From contig CM075345.1 of assembly GCA_037693485.1 (NCBI GenBank), forward strand, positions 83,768,001-83,832,000: a DNA stretch of 64,000 bases, given 5' to 3'. Of this stretch, positions 33,080 to 43,484 are shown piece after piece (the stretch's first letter is position 1; each line of letters begins with the position of its first letter). A program made the translations under genes and the position numbers. The notes beneath the pieces were generated by a model. It did not search any database. It saw only the letters and a list, made by a program, of their open reading frames with translations, and was not told the DNA's origin. Source of the stretch: Kitagawia praeruptora. Lineage: Eukaryota; Streptophyta; Magnoliopsida; Apiales; Apiaceae.

Positions 33080-34395
33080 AAGAAGATGGATGTTAGTTGC
33101 TGTCCCAACACTGGGATGGATTCAAGAACTCGAAGCCCGCTCAACCCCCATTTGGTTGAAGGTAACATCTTTTACTATAAGGGAAAGGTAGCTGGTCAAA
33201 GATTTAGGTATTGATTCTCTGAATGTGCCTACTAAAATTTTGAATTTTATGGATTCGGTTTCTGCTAATGTTGTTAGTAATGAGGAATTAGACATTACTT
33301 CTAGTATGTTGACCAAAGACACAACTGATTTGGTAAATCATTCGGGTGGTCCTATCGATACAGACTCTTCTATGATTTTGAATGTTTGTGATGTGGACTC
33401 TTCTATGGTTTTGAATGCTTGGAATGGTGGTCCTACTGGTACGGACTCTTCTATGGATTCTGCCGTTAAGGCGGATGGTAGAAACTTTGTTGTTACTATT
33501 GTGGGGAGTATGGATTCGGTGATGAAGGATGGTTGTGTGTTGACTGATATTACTAAAATGGCGGGGTCTGAGAATGCAGGTAAAACTCTGTTCTCGACAA
33601 CAAAGAAACATGCTATTCTGGTTGAGGATGAGGGAGTGATGTTAAAGCCCCACGCGTCGGTGTTAGAGAGCCATCTGGGTAACAGTTTGATCTTGGGAAG
33701 GGTTCCTCCTGACTTGGATACCACCTGTCATGGTACAAGTGGTGGTCTTTTTGAGAATCATGGGATGGATTACTCTACCGTTAAGGTTGTTGGTAAGGGT
33801 TTTGCTGAAAATTATAATGGTGTTATTGGTAATGGTTGTAGTGGTAATGTTGTAGGCAACGTTGTTGGTGGAATACCTCCATTGGAGGCTGATCTGCTGC
33901 GTTTTAGCTCAGCAAATGTTATTGTTTTAGCAATTTCCAAGGATGCGGTTGAAGTTGGTGTGGGCGTGGGGCTCAGTCGTTTTGAAAGGATTGGTGCCCC
34001 TGCCGTAGATTTCGAGATGGGATGTTTCTCAGGCTTCAAGCATTGTCTTGATGGAGTTAATAGAAGGTATTGGTTGCATGAAGCTAGATGTGGCTTTTGC
34101 ACTGCTGGACAGTCTAGCGTGAGCAGTTCGAAGGGGTTTTCAACCCATTATTGGTGGGTATGTACGAGGTATTACCATGTGCAGTCTACTCAGTTGCACT
34201 TTCTTAGTGCTTGTATTGGGTTCAATTTAGGATTGGTGGAGGCACCAGATTATGTTTGTAATAGGCTTAGTTCTATGTTTGTTGATTGTCAAATGACTTA
34301 ATGTTGTTTGGCTTTGTTGTCTGAATGTTGATTTTGCGGGGTATGCCCCCAGAATTGTGTAAGTTGTTCCTTCTTGGTATAAAATTTTAATTAGC
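33080..34395 (+). mobile_element. Poly(A) retroposon copy C (cassette family), plus strand
   Basis: The 3' end carries gcggggtatgcccc, then ttggtataaaattttaattagc and a short poly(A) (34396-34404). Host reading on the minus strand resumes across it as ...REASE/ILRPKGVS..., which places the left edge near 33080. The flanks share only atttct/attct, so the TSD is short or decayed. The 5' signature is absent (truncated). Confidence 0.75.
33225..34301 (+). CDS. Retroposon C ORF, 358 aa, unknown function
   Basis: A long open frame of low-complexity character in its first third: repeats of Thr/Val-Asp-Ser-Ser-Met-(D/V/I)-Leu-Asn ('DTDSSMILNV', 'DVDSSMVLNAW', 'GTDSSMDSAV'). The last 100 residues are aromatic- and Cys-rich ('RYWLHEARCGFC', 'THYWWVCTRYYH'). 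No named domain is recognised, and it shows neither the RVxF repeats of B1/B2 nor the NG-P/QL module of A/B2/D. The sense strand is rich in G and T, which lowers stop frequency, so part of the open frame may be compositional. It ends TAA just before the conserved 3' region. Confidence 0.45.
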   Translation: MPTKILNFMDSVSANVVSNEELDITSSMLTKDTTDLVNHSGGPIDTDSSMILNVCDVDSSMVLNAWNGGPTGTDSSMDSAVKADGRNFVVTIVGSMDSVMKDGCVLTDITKMAGSENAGKTLFSTTKKHAILVEDEGVMLKPHASVLESHLGNSLILGRVPPDLDTTCHGTSGGLFENHGMDYSTVKVVGKGFAENYNGVIGNGCSGNVVGNVVGGIPPLEADLLRFSSANVIVLAISKDAVEVGVGVGLSRFERIGAPAVDFEMGCFSGFKHCLDGVNRRYWLHEARCGFCTAGQSSVSSSKGFSTHYWWVCTRYYHVQSTQLHFLSACIGFNLGLVEAPDYVCNRLSSMFVDCQMT

Positions 34396-35700
34396 AAAAA
34401 AAAACATTCTCAGATGCTTCTCTCCTAGAACTCCTGAATTTTCCAGGTCCACCACTTCCTCCAATTTCATCCTCATCATCATCTAGAGTATCATCATAGT
34501 TGCAGCTTCCTCCCATCTTGGCATTAGCATCAGAGATCAGCTTCTTTATGATTGAGCTAATTTCCTCATCTCGTTTTGCTAACAGCCTATGAATATCTTT
34601 GACCGCTTTAACTTTGTCACTGGTGATACTGGATTTGAGAAGTTTCTTCAGCACTGTCATGATTGTTTCAGTGCTTAGTCCTGAGACTTTATCCAATGGT
34701 AAGAAATCCAGCCTTCTTGCTCCTGTCTTTGTGATCCTTCTGAAACACACACCATAGGGATTTTGAATCACCTCAGGGAGTTTGTCTTCAACCATCCTTT
34801 TAATTTGTACTATCAGACTATCATTGAAGGTTGTTGAATTTCTGACTACCATGGTTCCAAGGACTTGGAGTACTCTAGCATGTAGACTTTGTAAAAGTTG
34901 CATTGTGATGAATATGGTCAAACGGTTCTTCAAATAAACCTGAACAACCCACCTTCTTTCCAAGTTGATTCTCACAGAGATACTTATTACTTTGCTCTTC
35001 AGTGTTGATGCCAATTTTGTAAAAGCTCCCCCTGCTTCACTATTGATTCATCCACCAACTTACTGAAATCTTCATCTTTGTTGTTCAAAGTACTCTCCAT
35101 GTGATCAACCATCATCAATTCTGCATCTTCAAGGGCATATTCACTTCCATCTGACCAAGTAGTTCCAGTAGACATGTTCACATACTCAGGCATTTTGCCT
35201 TTGCCTTTAACCAGAGCATTTTGAATTTCTTTTTCTCTCCATTCCTTCTGCAACTTCTGGAATGGAGCTTTGACTTCCTCAGGATTTGGCTCATTGATTT
35301 TTAGTGGAGGCAATACTATTCTTTTAGACTTTTGAGTCCCCTTTGATTGCTCCAACACTTCCTTGGATAACAATACTGCCTCACCATCTATTTCTCCTTC
35401 AAACAATTCACCATATCCTGCTACCTTTAGTTCTTCACCAAAGTTTCTTTCTTCTTTCTCTTGCTCCCCCTCACTTTCATCTCCATCTTCTTCTTCCAAA
35501 TCTTGCTCCCCCTCACTTGTTGACTCCCCCTCACTTGTAGCTCTACCTTGTTTCTCTTTCTCTACCAGGTTTGCTTCATTCTGATCTACCACTTTCTCTC
35601 CCTTACCTTCATTCTGATCTACCACTTTCCCCCCCCTTAGTTGAGTTGGCAGCACTAAGGATGGCAGAGAATGAAAGAAGAGTTTATTGAATATCAGCAA
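34396..35700 (-). pseudogene. SIRE-like env-like region, middle part
   Basis: Two overlapping minus-strand frames (35700-34999 and 35014-34391). The first is highly acidic ('EQDLEEEDGDESEGEQEKEE') after tandem 'KVVDQNE' units. The second has a hydrophobic/aliphatic region ('VVQVYLKNRLTIFITMQLLQ') and 'YGVCFRRITKTGARRLDFLP', then an acidic tail 'DDTLDDDEDEIGG'. The change of frame at about 35010 suggests a frameshift. No known function. Confidence 0.55.
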
Positions 35701-36385
35701 AACCAGTAGCTACCATAGTGGACAGAGCATCAAGTTTAGCTTCCATGGATGCACATCTGCCCTCAAGAGCTTTCAACCTTGATTCAACTTGTTTAGAAGG
35801 ACCACCAGTTCTCAACCTTTTTGGATATAAAGGAAGAAACTAGGGCAAGGAGGCTATGGGGTTTCTCACACACTCATTGTTTTTCTGAGTGATCTCATCA
35901 CTCCTCACAGAATGACTCTCAAGGCCTAGTGCCTTTGTGTGTGGGGTTCCCTCAAGTTCATTCTGGACATGCTCAAGTCCCTCACCTTTTGCCAGCTCGT
36001 TTGGCTGCCTCTCATTTTTATGCTCACCTCTATTTTCTTTTATCTCTCTTTTTCTTTTCACTCCCTCACTCATCCTAGATGCATGGGTATGAGCAGTACT
36101 GGTATGCATTTTAGTTGAAGAAGTAGAAAGTTTAGATTGTACCTTCAAAGCAGAGATTGTTAGTTGATCATCATCTGAAGCATCTTCAACAATTACAGTA
36201 TCATGATCAAGCTGTGTAGAGGTGACAACATCTTTACCCAAAATGTTACTGTCCACAGGTGGGTTGACAGCAACTTTTGTGGTCTCTTTGACAGCAGCTG
36301 AGGCTGTGACAATAGCTGAGGCTGTGACAGCAACTTCCTGAAGGTCAGTTGCTCTTTGGAGTTCGACCAAGATGTTGGCTGTTTC
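35701..36385 (-). pseudogene. SIRE-like env-like region, part after retroposon B1
   Basis: Minus-strand reading 36370-35840 continues the ORF of 47930-47101 across B1: ...ENETANIL|VELQRAT..., with the seam inside the 17-bp TSD. It holds Ala-Val repeats ('EVAVTASAIVTASAAVKE') and a basic Lys/Arg segment 'RMSEGVKRKREIKEN'. A stop at 35840 is followed by a short intergap to the next frame. Confidence 0.6.
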
Positions 36386-36728
36386 TTTTTTCTTTTTTTT
36401 TTTGCTAATTTAAATTTTATACCATTGGAGAACGATTACAAATCTAGGGGTATACCCCGCGAAAGATAAACGCTAACCAAATGGAACAACAAAGCAACTA
36501 CATAGAACTAGCTCACAAACCAACTACAAGCAAGAATAACACACCTGAAAGCACCAGCCTAAAAAATGAGAGTCTTCTTCTCTCTGCCTTCTCTCTAGAA
36601 CTTCTTTCTAAAAATCTCAAATATTCTAAGCATCTTCTTCATCAGATCTAAAGCTTCACATCCTAATCCATCTTCCCCTTCTAAGCCCTCACCTAAACAC
36701 CTTATCTTTTTTTTTCTTTTCAGTTAGC

Positions 36729-37649
36729 ATGAGTCGTAAGAGGGTTTCATTCGTGGATGACTCTGTGACGGCGGCTTCTGTTAAGAATCATGTGGTAATG
36801 ACCCAGGAGGGGTTGGATCCAGTGTTGAGGCCAAAAAGGGTCTCATTTGTGGCTGATTTGGTATCGGTGATACCATCTATTGATATTCGATCCGGGTGGG
36901 AAGGACCGAGTACGAAGAATGATGACAAAAGGAGAGTCGTGAGGGTCTCTTTTGCTGACAACCTAGTCACGATGATTCCAGAGTCTGGAGTGGCTGCCCG
37001 CACCCGTAGTAGGGTCGTGCATCAATTAATTGATGGTAAGGTTTTCTCCCAAATGAAACCTCCTTGTCTTAATAAAGTAGATGGGGATCTTTGTGGTACT
37101 CCCCTTGTTGATCTGTCGGAGTCCTCTTTGGAAGAGGAAATAGTTAAAGACCTGACTAGTGGAAGGAAAAGTCTAGCCATGAATGTGCCTATGACTGAAG
37201 CTAGAATGGGTGACTCTGAGGGAGACAGGGACAATGTTGGGGGAGACAGGGACAATGTTGGGGGAGACAGGGACAATGTTGGTAATGTGGGGCCTAATGT
37301 TGAGGCTGATGAGATAAGTCGGTCGGATGCTAAAGGGAAGGGAAAGATTAAGTGTAATGAAATGGAAAACGAGGAGGAGATTCCTAGTTGGAATACATCT
37401 ATAAAGCGAATGCAGAATCGGTTGGCTATTGCTGTGAGAGTAATCATACTCTTCAGAGACTGCATTGTCCACAATGGGCATGAGATGCCTACGATCTGGG
37501 GGAATGTTGACATGAGTGATCTGGATGCTTTAAATGGATTGCAAAGAAGGCAGGATGTAAAGATTTTGAGAGATCTGGGTATTGCCCTGAACTGTATTAG
37601 ACAACTTGGGAATTACATCAGAAGAACGATATCCCACTTCAGGTGTTAG
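36729..37649 (+). CDS. Retroposon B2 ORF, 306 aa, with three RVxF-like motifs
   Basis: Starts 'MSRKRVSFVDDSV'. The motif K/R-V-S-F occurs three times in the first 85 residues (KRVSF at 4-8, KRVSF at about 37-41, VRVSF at about 74-78), each followed by an Asp and a short Val-Ile-Pro phrase. The motif [RK]-V-x-[FW] is the known docking motif for protein phosphatase 1; function here is inference. Residues about 165-185 include three copies of 'GGDRDNV'. The last 80 residues hold the family module 'FRDCIVHNGHEMPTIWG' and 'LGIALNCIRQLGNYIRR'. A frame change at 37643 leads into the next ORF. No reverse transcriptase. Confidence 0.55.
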   Translation: MSRKRVSFVDDSVTAASVKNHVVMTQEGLDPVLRPKRVSFVADLVSVIPSIDIRSGWEGPSTKNDDKRRVVRVSFADNLVTMIPESGVAARTRSRVVHQLIDGKVFSQMKPPCLNKVDGDLCGTPLVDLSESSLEEEIVKDLTSGRKSLAMNVPMTEARMGDSEGDRDNVGGDRDNVGGDRDNVGNVGPNVEADEISRSDAKGKGKIKCNEMENEEEIPSWNTSIKRMQNRLAIAVRVIILFRDCIVHNGHEMPTIWGNVDMSDLDALNGLQRRQDVKILRDLGIALNCIRQLGNYIRRTISHFRC

Positions 37650-38319
37650 GGGAAGATGACCAGATCCTTTCGGACATGGAAGAAGAGGCGGAGATAGTGG
37701 GTCTTTTAGACCACTCATCCTTCAACCCCGAGTTGAAGAGGAAGGCTTTGGTGGCTGCGAGGTGTAACTTGGATAACCTTAGGAGTTTCATTACTTCTCT
37801 TGGTTTAGAAATCCTCTTGGTTACAGGGTCCCGAGATAGGGAATTTAGAGCCTCTACTCGTGAGTTACGAGATTTTAAGGAATTGGAGCTTCATGATTTA
37901 ACATGTAGATCTATCCAATTGAGGGATTACCTGATAGACCTGGGAATTGAGCTGCCAACAGCTGAGCAGAAATTTAGTCCGATTTTTGCAGGTAAAGATG
38001 CAATACCCTTCAAGGAACCGGGAGAAGGGGGAAACAATGCCATGGAGGAAACTTCTAGGAGGATGCAGTATTTGGGGCCTTTGTTTCGTCTTGTTGGGGA
38101 TGTCACTGTGCATGTTGATTCTGAGCTGGTGGCGGAGAGCATGAAGAAGGATAAAGGGGCCAGGATACCTAAGGGTGATCAACAATGGAGAGATAATGCA
38201 ATGTCAGGGGACAGAAAGATGGGCACTAGCAAGGGAGTTTTAAAGGATGCTGGCCTCAATGGCGATGGGGGTCTGGAGTTGAGCTCAGCAAAAGTGGAGT
38301 CACTTGGGAACAAAGCAGT
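37643..38319 (+). CDS. Retroposon B2 second reading frame, second module copy
   Basis: Overlaps the end of the first ORF by a few bases in another frame, most simply a frameshift in one longer protein. It carries 'LDNLRSFITSLGLEI' and 'CRSIQLRDYLIDLGIELP', a second version of the C-x-x-QL-x-DFI module. It is cut by the Athila-like insertion at 38320. Beyond the insertion (45084-45200) only short frames continue. Confidence 0.45.
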
Positions 38320-38414
38320 TGATAAGTGGATTTTATATCCACTATTTGCATTCCATTCGTACTATAGGTTAGTACGAATGGAATGCAAATAGTGGATATA
38401 AAATCCACTTATCA
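38320..38414. repeat. Perfect 44-bp palindrome of the LTR start, 7-bp loop
   Basis: 38320-38363 equals the first 44 bp of the LTR (tgataagtgg...cattcgtact). 38371-38414 is its exact reverse complement, with loop ataggtt between. After it, 10 extra bases lead into sequence matching 43014 onward. Confidence 0.93.
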
Positions 38415-38896
38415 TATAAGCATGTATAAGCCTTTAGGGGTCTCACCCATTGCACGGTCAATAAGCATGTGTGTTTGGTGCTTTGTGTTGTTGTGTATAG
38501 TAAAGCATGAATCCTTGTCTACCTTAAATGATGAGGGCGGTGTCTTTGAGTCATGGAGTGTCTAAAGTTCATTCTGTTTATAAACATGTGATTGTCTTGG
38601 CGAAGGATGAGTTATGCCTTTTATCTAGTTTCAAGAGCATATCTAGTGAGAAATGCACACACCACGTTTCCGAGCATGTATTGTTAGTATACGGGGCCTT
38701 AGTCGAGCTCTGTTTGGAGTTGTTTCATTCCTTGAGGCGCTTGCTTGTTGAGTTGGTTTCGGATAATTTGTGTGGGACCATTGCATTAGGACACGTTCGC
38801 ATTATCATGATATTTAAATTTTAGTTGCATTCATTCATCATTTTAGGGTTGAGTTTGCATTGCTTGAGGACAAGCAACGGTTTAAGTTTGGGGGTT

Positions 38897-40487
38897 TGAT
38901 AAGTGGATTTTATATCCACTATTTGCATTCCATTCTTACTTAAAACGATTGCGAGTTCTCAAGTTTCGTGTTAGTTTGATGTGTTTTCATCTAATTTGTG
39001 TAGGGTGCATAGTCGGGCGGCATTGGTGGTGTTGGTGAAGTATTGGTGGTATTCTGTGAGCTTAAAGTAGAAATTACAGGAAGTCCAGGGCAAGAGAACT
39101 CGGGAATTTGAGCTCAATGCACATACATCACTGTTTTGGCCATAACTGGAGTTCCAGACATCAGAATTGGGCGATTCAAAAGCCCACACGAAGAGGAGAG
39201 AAAGCTCTACAATTCTGGACAGGGAGTTGGAGGCGCTCTTGCACGATTCCAGGCGCTACAGTGCTGTTTTCAGGCGCCCTTGCGCTAAATCAGGGGCAAC
39301 AGCGCATCAACAAGGGCAACATCGCTGGGAACAAGGGAGGCAGCGCTCGAGAGAGCATTTTCCAGGAACTAACAAGCGCTGCAGCGCTCCATTCAAGGGC
39401 TATAGCGCTCTAGTGGCTTGGCATCAGGATTTTATTTCTTTAAGTCGGGTCAAATTGTGTTGGGCCTATATAATTTAGGGCATCTTTATATGTATTATGG
39501 GAGACCTAAAAACATATCGATCATTTGGCTAGATTGTTGTTCTTCATATTATCATCTATCAACATTTTCTTTGAACAAGATTTAGAGAGGATCTTCAAGC
39601 TAGTGACAAGCAAGGAGGCCTAATCTAATTCGGATCTTTTGTATTCTTCTACACTATTTGGGGATTTATTTCTAACCCTATTTCTCTTCTTTTATTATTA
39701 ATTGTTTTCTAGAATCATGTTTGCTTTAGAACCCATGATGGTGAAAGGTTCAAATATGAACTAATCATTATCATGGGGTTCCAATGGATTTGAATGCGTA
39801 ATTATTGTGCTTGACATGTAATTGATTATTGGGTGATTTATTTGCGATAATCTAGTATGGTTGATTTAATTGATAGATGTGTAGCTAGCATCTAATTTAT
39901 TAATCCTTGATGATTGCGAAAGTGGATTCTAGGATTGAGAATATGCCATATTAGCATGAGTTCATGAATTTGTTATTCATGATTAGTAGTATGTTTCTAC
40001 CCAATTCATATTGCCTCATGTAATCGTGAAAGATACTTGTGCTTAAACCAATTGTGTTTCCAGATTGTATAGACATATATGATTTGAATATAATTTGGTG
40101 TCCTCTTGATTTCTCTCGTTTGTGGATATTAAGTGGTTTGATATGAGTAAACTGAAAGGTAGCTCGTATTATTGTTGTGTTATCTGATTAATTATCAATT
40201 TTTATCACCTATACCGATTCTATGTGTCAGCCTTTAGTGAAATATTCAATGAAGTTGGAACTCCATGTTTTCTCATATACTAGATCTTTTAATTGTTAAC
40301 TTATTCTCGAGTAGTTAATTAAAATAGTTAATCAAAACTCAATTTGATACTTGTTCAAGCATTAAGAAGTAACCATACACCGTTGCATAAGTACTAAAAT
40401 TGGCATTACACCTAGTCTCTGCGGAACGAATCTTATTTATCACTTGCTATTTGTGATCGCGTATACTTGCGTGTTTACGAGTCAACA
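38897..40487 (+). repeat. LTR (upstream copy) of the Athila-like element
   Basis: It starts TGATAAGTGGATTTTATATC after the polypurine tract ttaagtttgggggtt and ends gagtcaaca, followed by the primer binding site. It contains an island of nine GCGC sites at 39232-39409. Confidence 0.92.
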
Positions 40488-40493
40488 AGTTTT

Positions 40494-40512
40494 TGGCGCC
40501 GCTGCCGGGGAC
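40494..40512 (+). promoter_or_regulatory. Primer binding site, tRNA-Asp
   Basis: tggcgccgctgccggggac starts 6 nt after the LTR. The plant tRNA-Asp(GTC) 3' complement is tggcgccgttgccggggat, so there are two mismatches. tRNA-Asp priming is usual for Athila-type elements. Confidence 0.85.
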
Positions 40513-40569
40513 TTCGGTGTTATTTGTAGTTTAAGTGCTTGTCATCAGTGGTCGTTATAGATTACTGAC

Positions 40570-42030
40570 TTGAACTGTTCTTTTTATTTGATGGATTATT
40601 GGGAGCAGGACTTCGTAATTGTATGTGAGCTGTGTGCAGGTGGACATTACACTCATCAATGTGAGTATAACAGAAACCGGCCAAATTTCAGCTGGGACTA
40701 CAATCAGAGTGGTATGGAGCAATCCCAATATCCATCCTACCCGCTCCAAAATCAGCAGTTTGGAGATGAGCCATACAGTCTAGGGGGAATTCAGCAACAA
40801 CAGGGGCAACAATTTCAGCATCAGTATGCCCCAGTGCATCAACACTTTCAACCTCCTGAATTTCAGCAGCAGCAATTTCAGACTTGGTCTAACCAACAGT
40901 CGACCGAAGAAGCTGAGTTAGAAGAATTGAGGTTGATGGTTAAAAGCAATGCATTGTCTCTCCAGACAATAGGAGATCAGATTGGTCAAATTGCAAATGC
41001 ATTAAAAACATTGAATCAAATTGCAAGTGACACAGAAGGCCTAGCTGTAGAGGAGGAGGACAAGAACCTTCCTATCAGTCTTGACTGGCCTTTCTTAGCC
41101 ACGGGTGAGACCATGATCGAAGTTCAGGAAGGAGAGTCTGAGGGCAAAGATGGGGAAGAAGCAGAACATGAAGCTGATAAGGAAGCAGAGCCGGAGGCAA
41201 ACCAATCAGAAAATTCAGAATGTCCAGAAAATTCGATTCTGAATAATCAGCCGCAACCACTTCCTTTGCAATCTGAAAATTTTGAAGAATCAGCCCAAGA
41301 TCAAGAAAATTACAAGGCTCAAGTGGCTATGCTAATTCCTTCGAAGGATGAAGAGTGTCTCAGTGTGGAAGATGATGAATTAGAAGAGCATGTTCAGTTG
41401 TTGAATGCCGCTCCGTTGCAATCTGACTTCGACCAGCTGGAGGCCGAAGAGGAAAAGAGCATCACTCCTGTTGACAAATCTACTACGGAGAAGACTACAG
41501 AGATCGTCCAAATCAATTTTCATCCTCCATATCCACAAAGGCTTCAGAAGCAAACTCTAGCCATGAATTTGTCGGCGGAGGATGAGGAGTGTTTTAGCTT
41601 GAAATTGGTTGATGCAGGGCAGAGTAAAAAGTATGACACGGAGAAGGAGAAGGCAAAGCATGGCCAACTGAGGATTACAGTGCCTTGGTTAATGGGGCTA
41701 CGTATTCCACATAAGTTGCTTGGAGTGGAAGATCTCTGGAATTCTCAGGTGCGCCTTAAGCCATCATTTGAAGGAGCTCCCGAACTCGAGCTCAAAACAT
41801 TGCTAGTTCACCTGGGGTATGTTTCTTGGAATTCAAATCCTTTGCTTGCTATTGTTATTGCTGCTAACTTTTCAGGTAGGCGGGAGAATGTTGTTAAGAG
41901 ATCTTGTGAGGAGCGAATACGGGTAAAGCTTGTCGTTGAAGATGTCGCTCCAGAAAAGATCATTAAATGGCCTTATAGAGATGCGGTGCAGAAAATTTTC
42001 AAGAGGAAAATCGTGGCCAAGTCTAGCTAA
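40570..42030 (+). CDS. Athila-like gag-type protein fragment, 486 aa
   Basis: A zinc knuckle of form C-x2-C-x3-H-x4-C lies at residues 19-31 (CELCAGGHYTHQC), then a Gln-rich stretch (about 75-115) and 'LQTIGDQIGQIANALKTLNQ', the helical motif typical of Athila gag C-terminal regions. The middle third is acidic (Glu/Asp-rich). The last 100 residues include 'LRITVPWLMGLRIPHKLLG' and end basic (KIFKRKIVAKSS). A full Athila gag normally has a large N-terminal domain before the knuckle and continues into protease and RT. Both are missing, so this is a reduced ORF of a non-autonomous element. It may still serve RNA packaging. The start codon is uncertain. Confidence 0.65.
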   Translation: MNCSFYLMDYWEQDFVIVCELCAGGHYTHQCEYNRNRPNFSWDYNQSGMEQSQYPSYPLQNQQFGDEPYSLGGIQQQQGQQFQHQYAPVHQHFQPPEFQQQQFQTWSNQQSTEEAELEELRLMVKSNALSLQTIGDQIGQIANALKTLNQIASDTEGLAVEEEDKNLPISLDWPFLATGETMIEVQEGESEGKDGEEAEHEADKEAEPEANQSENSECPENSILNNQPQPLPLQSENFEESAQDQENYKAQVAMLIPSKDEECLSVEDDELEEHVQLLNAAPLQSDFDQLEAEEEKSITPVDKSTTEKTTEIVQINFHPPYPQRLQKQTLAMNLSAEDEECFSLKLVDAGQSKKYDTEKEKAKHGQLRITVPWLMGLRIPHKLLGVEDLWNSQVRLKPSFEGAPELELKTLLVHLGYVSWNSNPLLAIVIAANFSGRRENVVKRSCEERIRVKLVVEDVAPEKIIKWPYRDAVQKIFKRKIVAKSS

Positions 42031-43484
42031 AGACGTAAAAGAAAGGCGCTTCGTGGGAGGCAACCCATGATTTCTTGCTTTCGAATAAAACAACAGTTGT
42101 GTTGGAGCCTCCACGTCTATCCACCACCAGACACACCACCCGAGGAGGGTGACGATGCCAACGACTAGGGGAGTATCTCTTGTACCCTTTAATTTACCTT
42201 CAATGAGGACATTGAAATTTTTAAGTGTGGGGATGATTTTAGGGTATCAAGAGTCTTTGCATTACATATAGTTGCATATTCATGCTAGTTCAGATTAGTA
42301 AATTTGCATTTAGTTGTGCCATGCCATTTAGAGTGTATTTAGTATGCCATGTCATATAGAATTATTAGGATTATTAATATCATTTTGTTCATGCATATTA
42401 CATGAGTCCACATGAGTGTCTGTTTCTGGCTCGATAGGTCGACGTTAATTTGAGTGTGATGACAATGAATAGAGGGTTGATTTAAGTACCTATTAAATTG
42501 ACTTGCGTGTGTCGGGAACACATTCTTTTCACGGTCTCATTGTTTGCTCTTTGGCTAGATCGAGTTATACCTTGTTTGGCTGTTGAGATTTAATCACCTA
42601 TTTATATCTAGAATTTTCTTTATTCCCTTGATGGCGTAGGAGCACTTAAGTATAAGTTTGGGGGAAAAACATGGATGTCATGCTAAGTGTCGTGTCGTAG
42701 TGTAATAATGGCTAGGTGTCAAATGGCTAGTAGCCACTCATATTTGATATGAGTAGTCTAGGAGGGTGAGATAGTGCACCCATGTGAAAAAAAAAAGAAA
42801 AAAAAAATAAGAACAAAAAAAAAAATCAAAAGAAAAAAAAAGAGTCGTGAGTATAAAAAATGAGTGTTTGTGAGAGCGTGTGTATGCTAATTGACTAGGG
42901 TGGGCTCTTTAGTACTCGAGCAATTAAGTTCTAGGGGATTTTATGCCTAGTGACCTAAGACTTTTTCGGTCTGGGATCCACTAACCTAACGCTCGCTACA
43001 TGAGTGCTATTGTATAAGCCTTTAGGGGTCTCACCCATTGCACGGTCAATAAGCATGTGTGTTTGGTGCTTTGTGTTGTTGTGTATAGTAAAGCATGAAT
43101 CCTTGTCTACCTTAAATGATGAGGGCGGTGTCTTTGAGTCATGGAGTGTCTAAAGTTCATTCTGTTTATAAACATGTGATTGTCTTGGCGAAGGATGAGT
43201 TATGCCTTTTATCTAGTTTCAAGAGCATATCTAGTGAGAAATGCACACACCACATTTCCGAGCATGTATTGTTAGTATACGGGGCCTTAGTCGAGCTCTG
43301 TTTGGAGTTGTTTCATTCCATGAGGCGCTTGCTTGTTGAGTTGGTTTCGGATAATTTGTGTGGGACCATTGCATTAGGACACGTTCGCATTATCATGATA
43401 TTTAAATTTTAGTTGCATTCATTCATCATTTTAGGGTTGAGTTTGCATTGCTTGAGGACAAGCAACGGTTTAAGTTTGGGGGTT
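42031..43484 (+). other. 3' non-coding region of the Athila-like element
   Basis: Holds a purine-rich A tract (42787-42842), 'aagtttgggggaaaaacatgg' type phrases, and the polypurine tract ttaagtttgggggtt before the 3' LTR. 43014-43484 is duplicated at 38425-38896 with only a few differences. The ORF visible at 43116-43412 and its copy at 38528-38824 is probably not a gene. Confidence 0.75.

Noticed and set aside
33288..34102. Antisense ORFs under retroposon C
   Set aside because: Shadows of the sense frame; the element's 3' end and poly(A) fix the orientation as plus.
38528..38824. 98-aa ORF repeated at 43116-43412
   Set aside because: Both copies lie in the 3' non-coding region of the Athila-like element and are identical because that region is duplicated; no coding signature.
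39108..39478. Pairs of ORFs of about 100 aa in the LTR, repeated at 43696-44066
   Set aside because: They lie within LTR sequence over the GCGC island; frames overlap in two registers and reflect composition.
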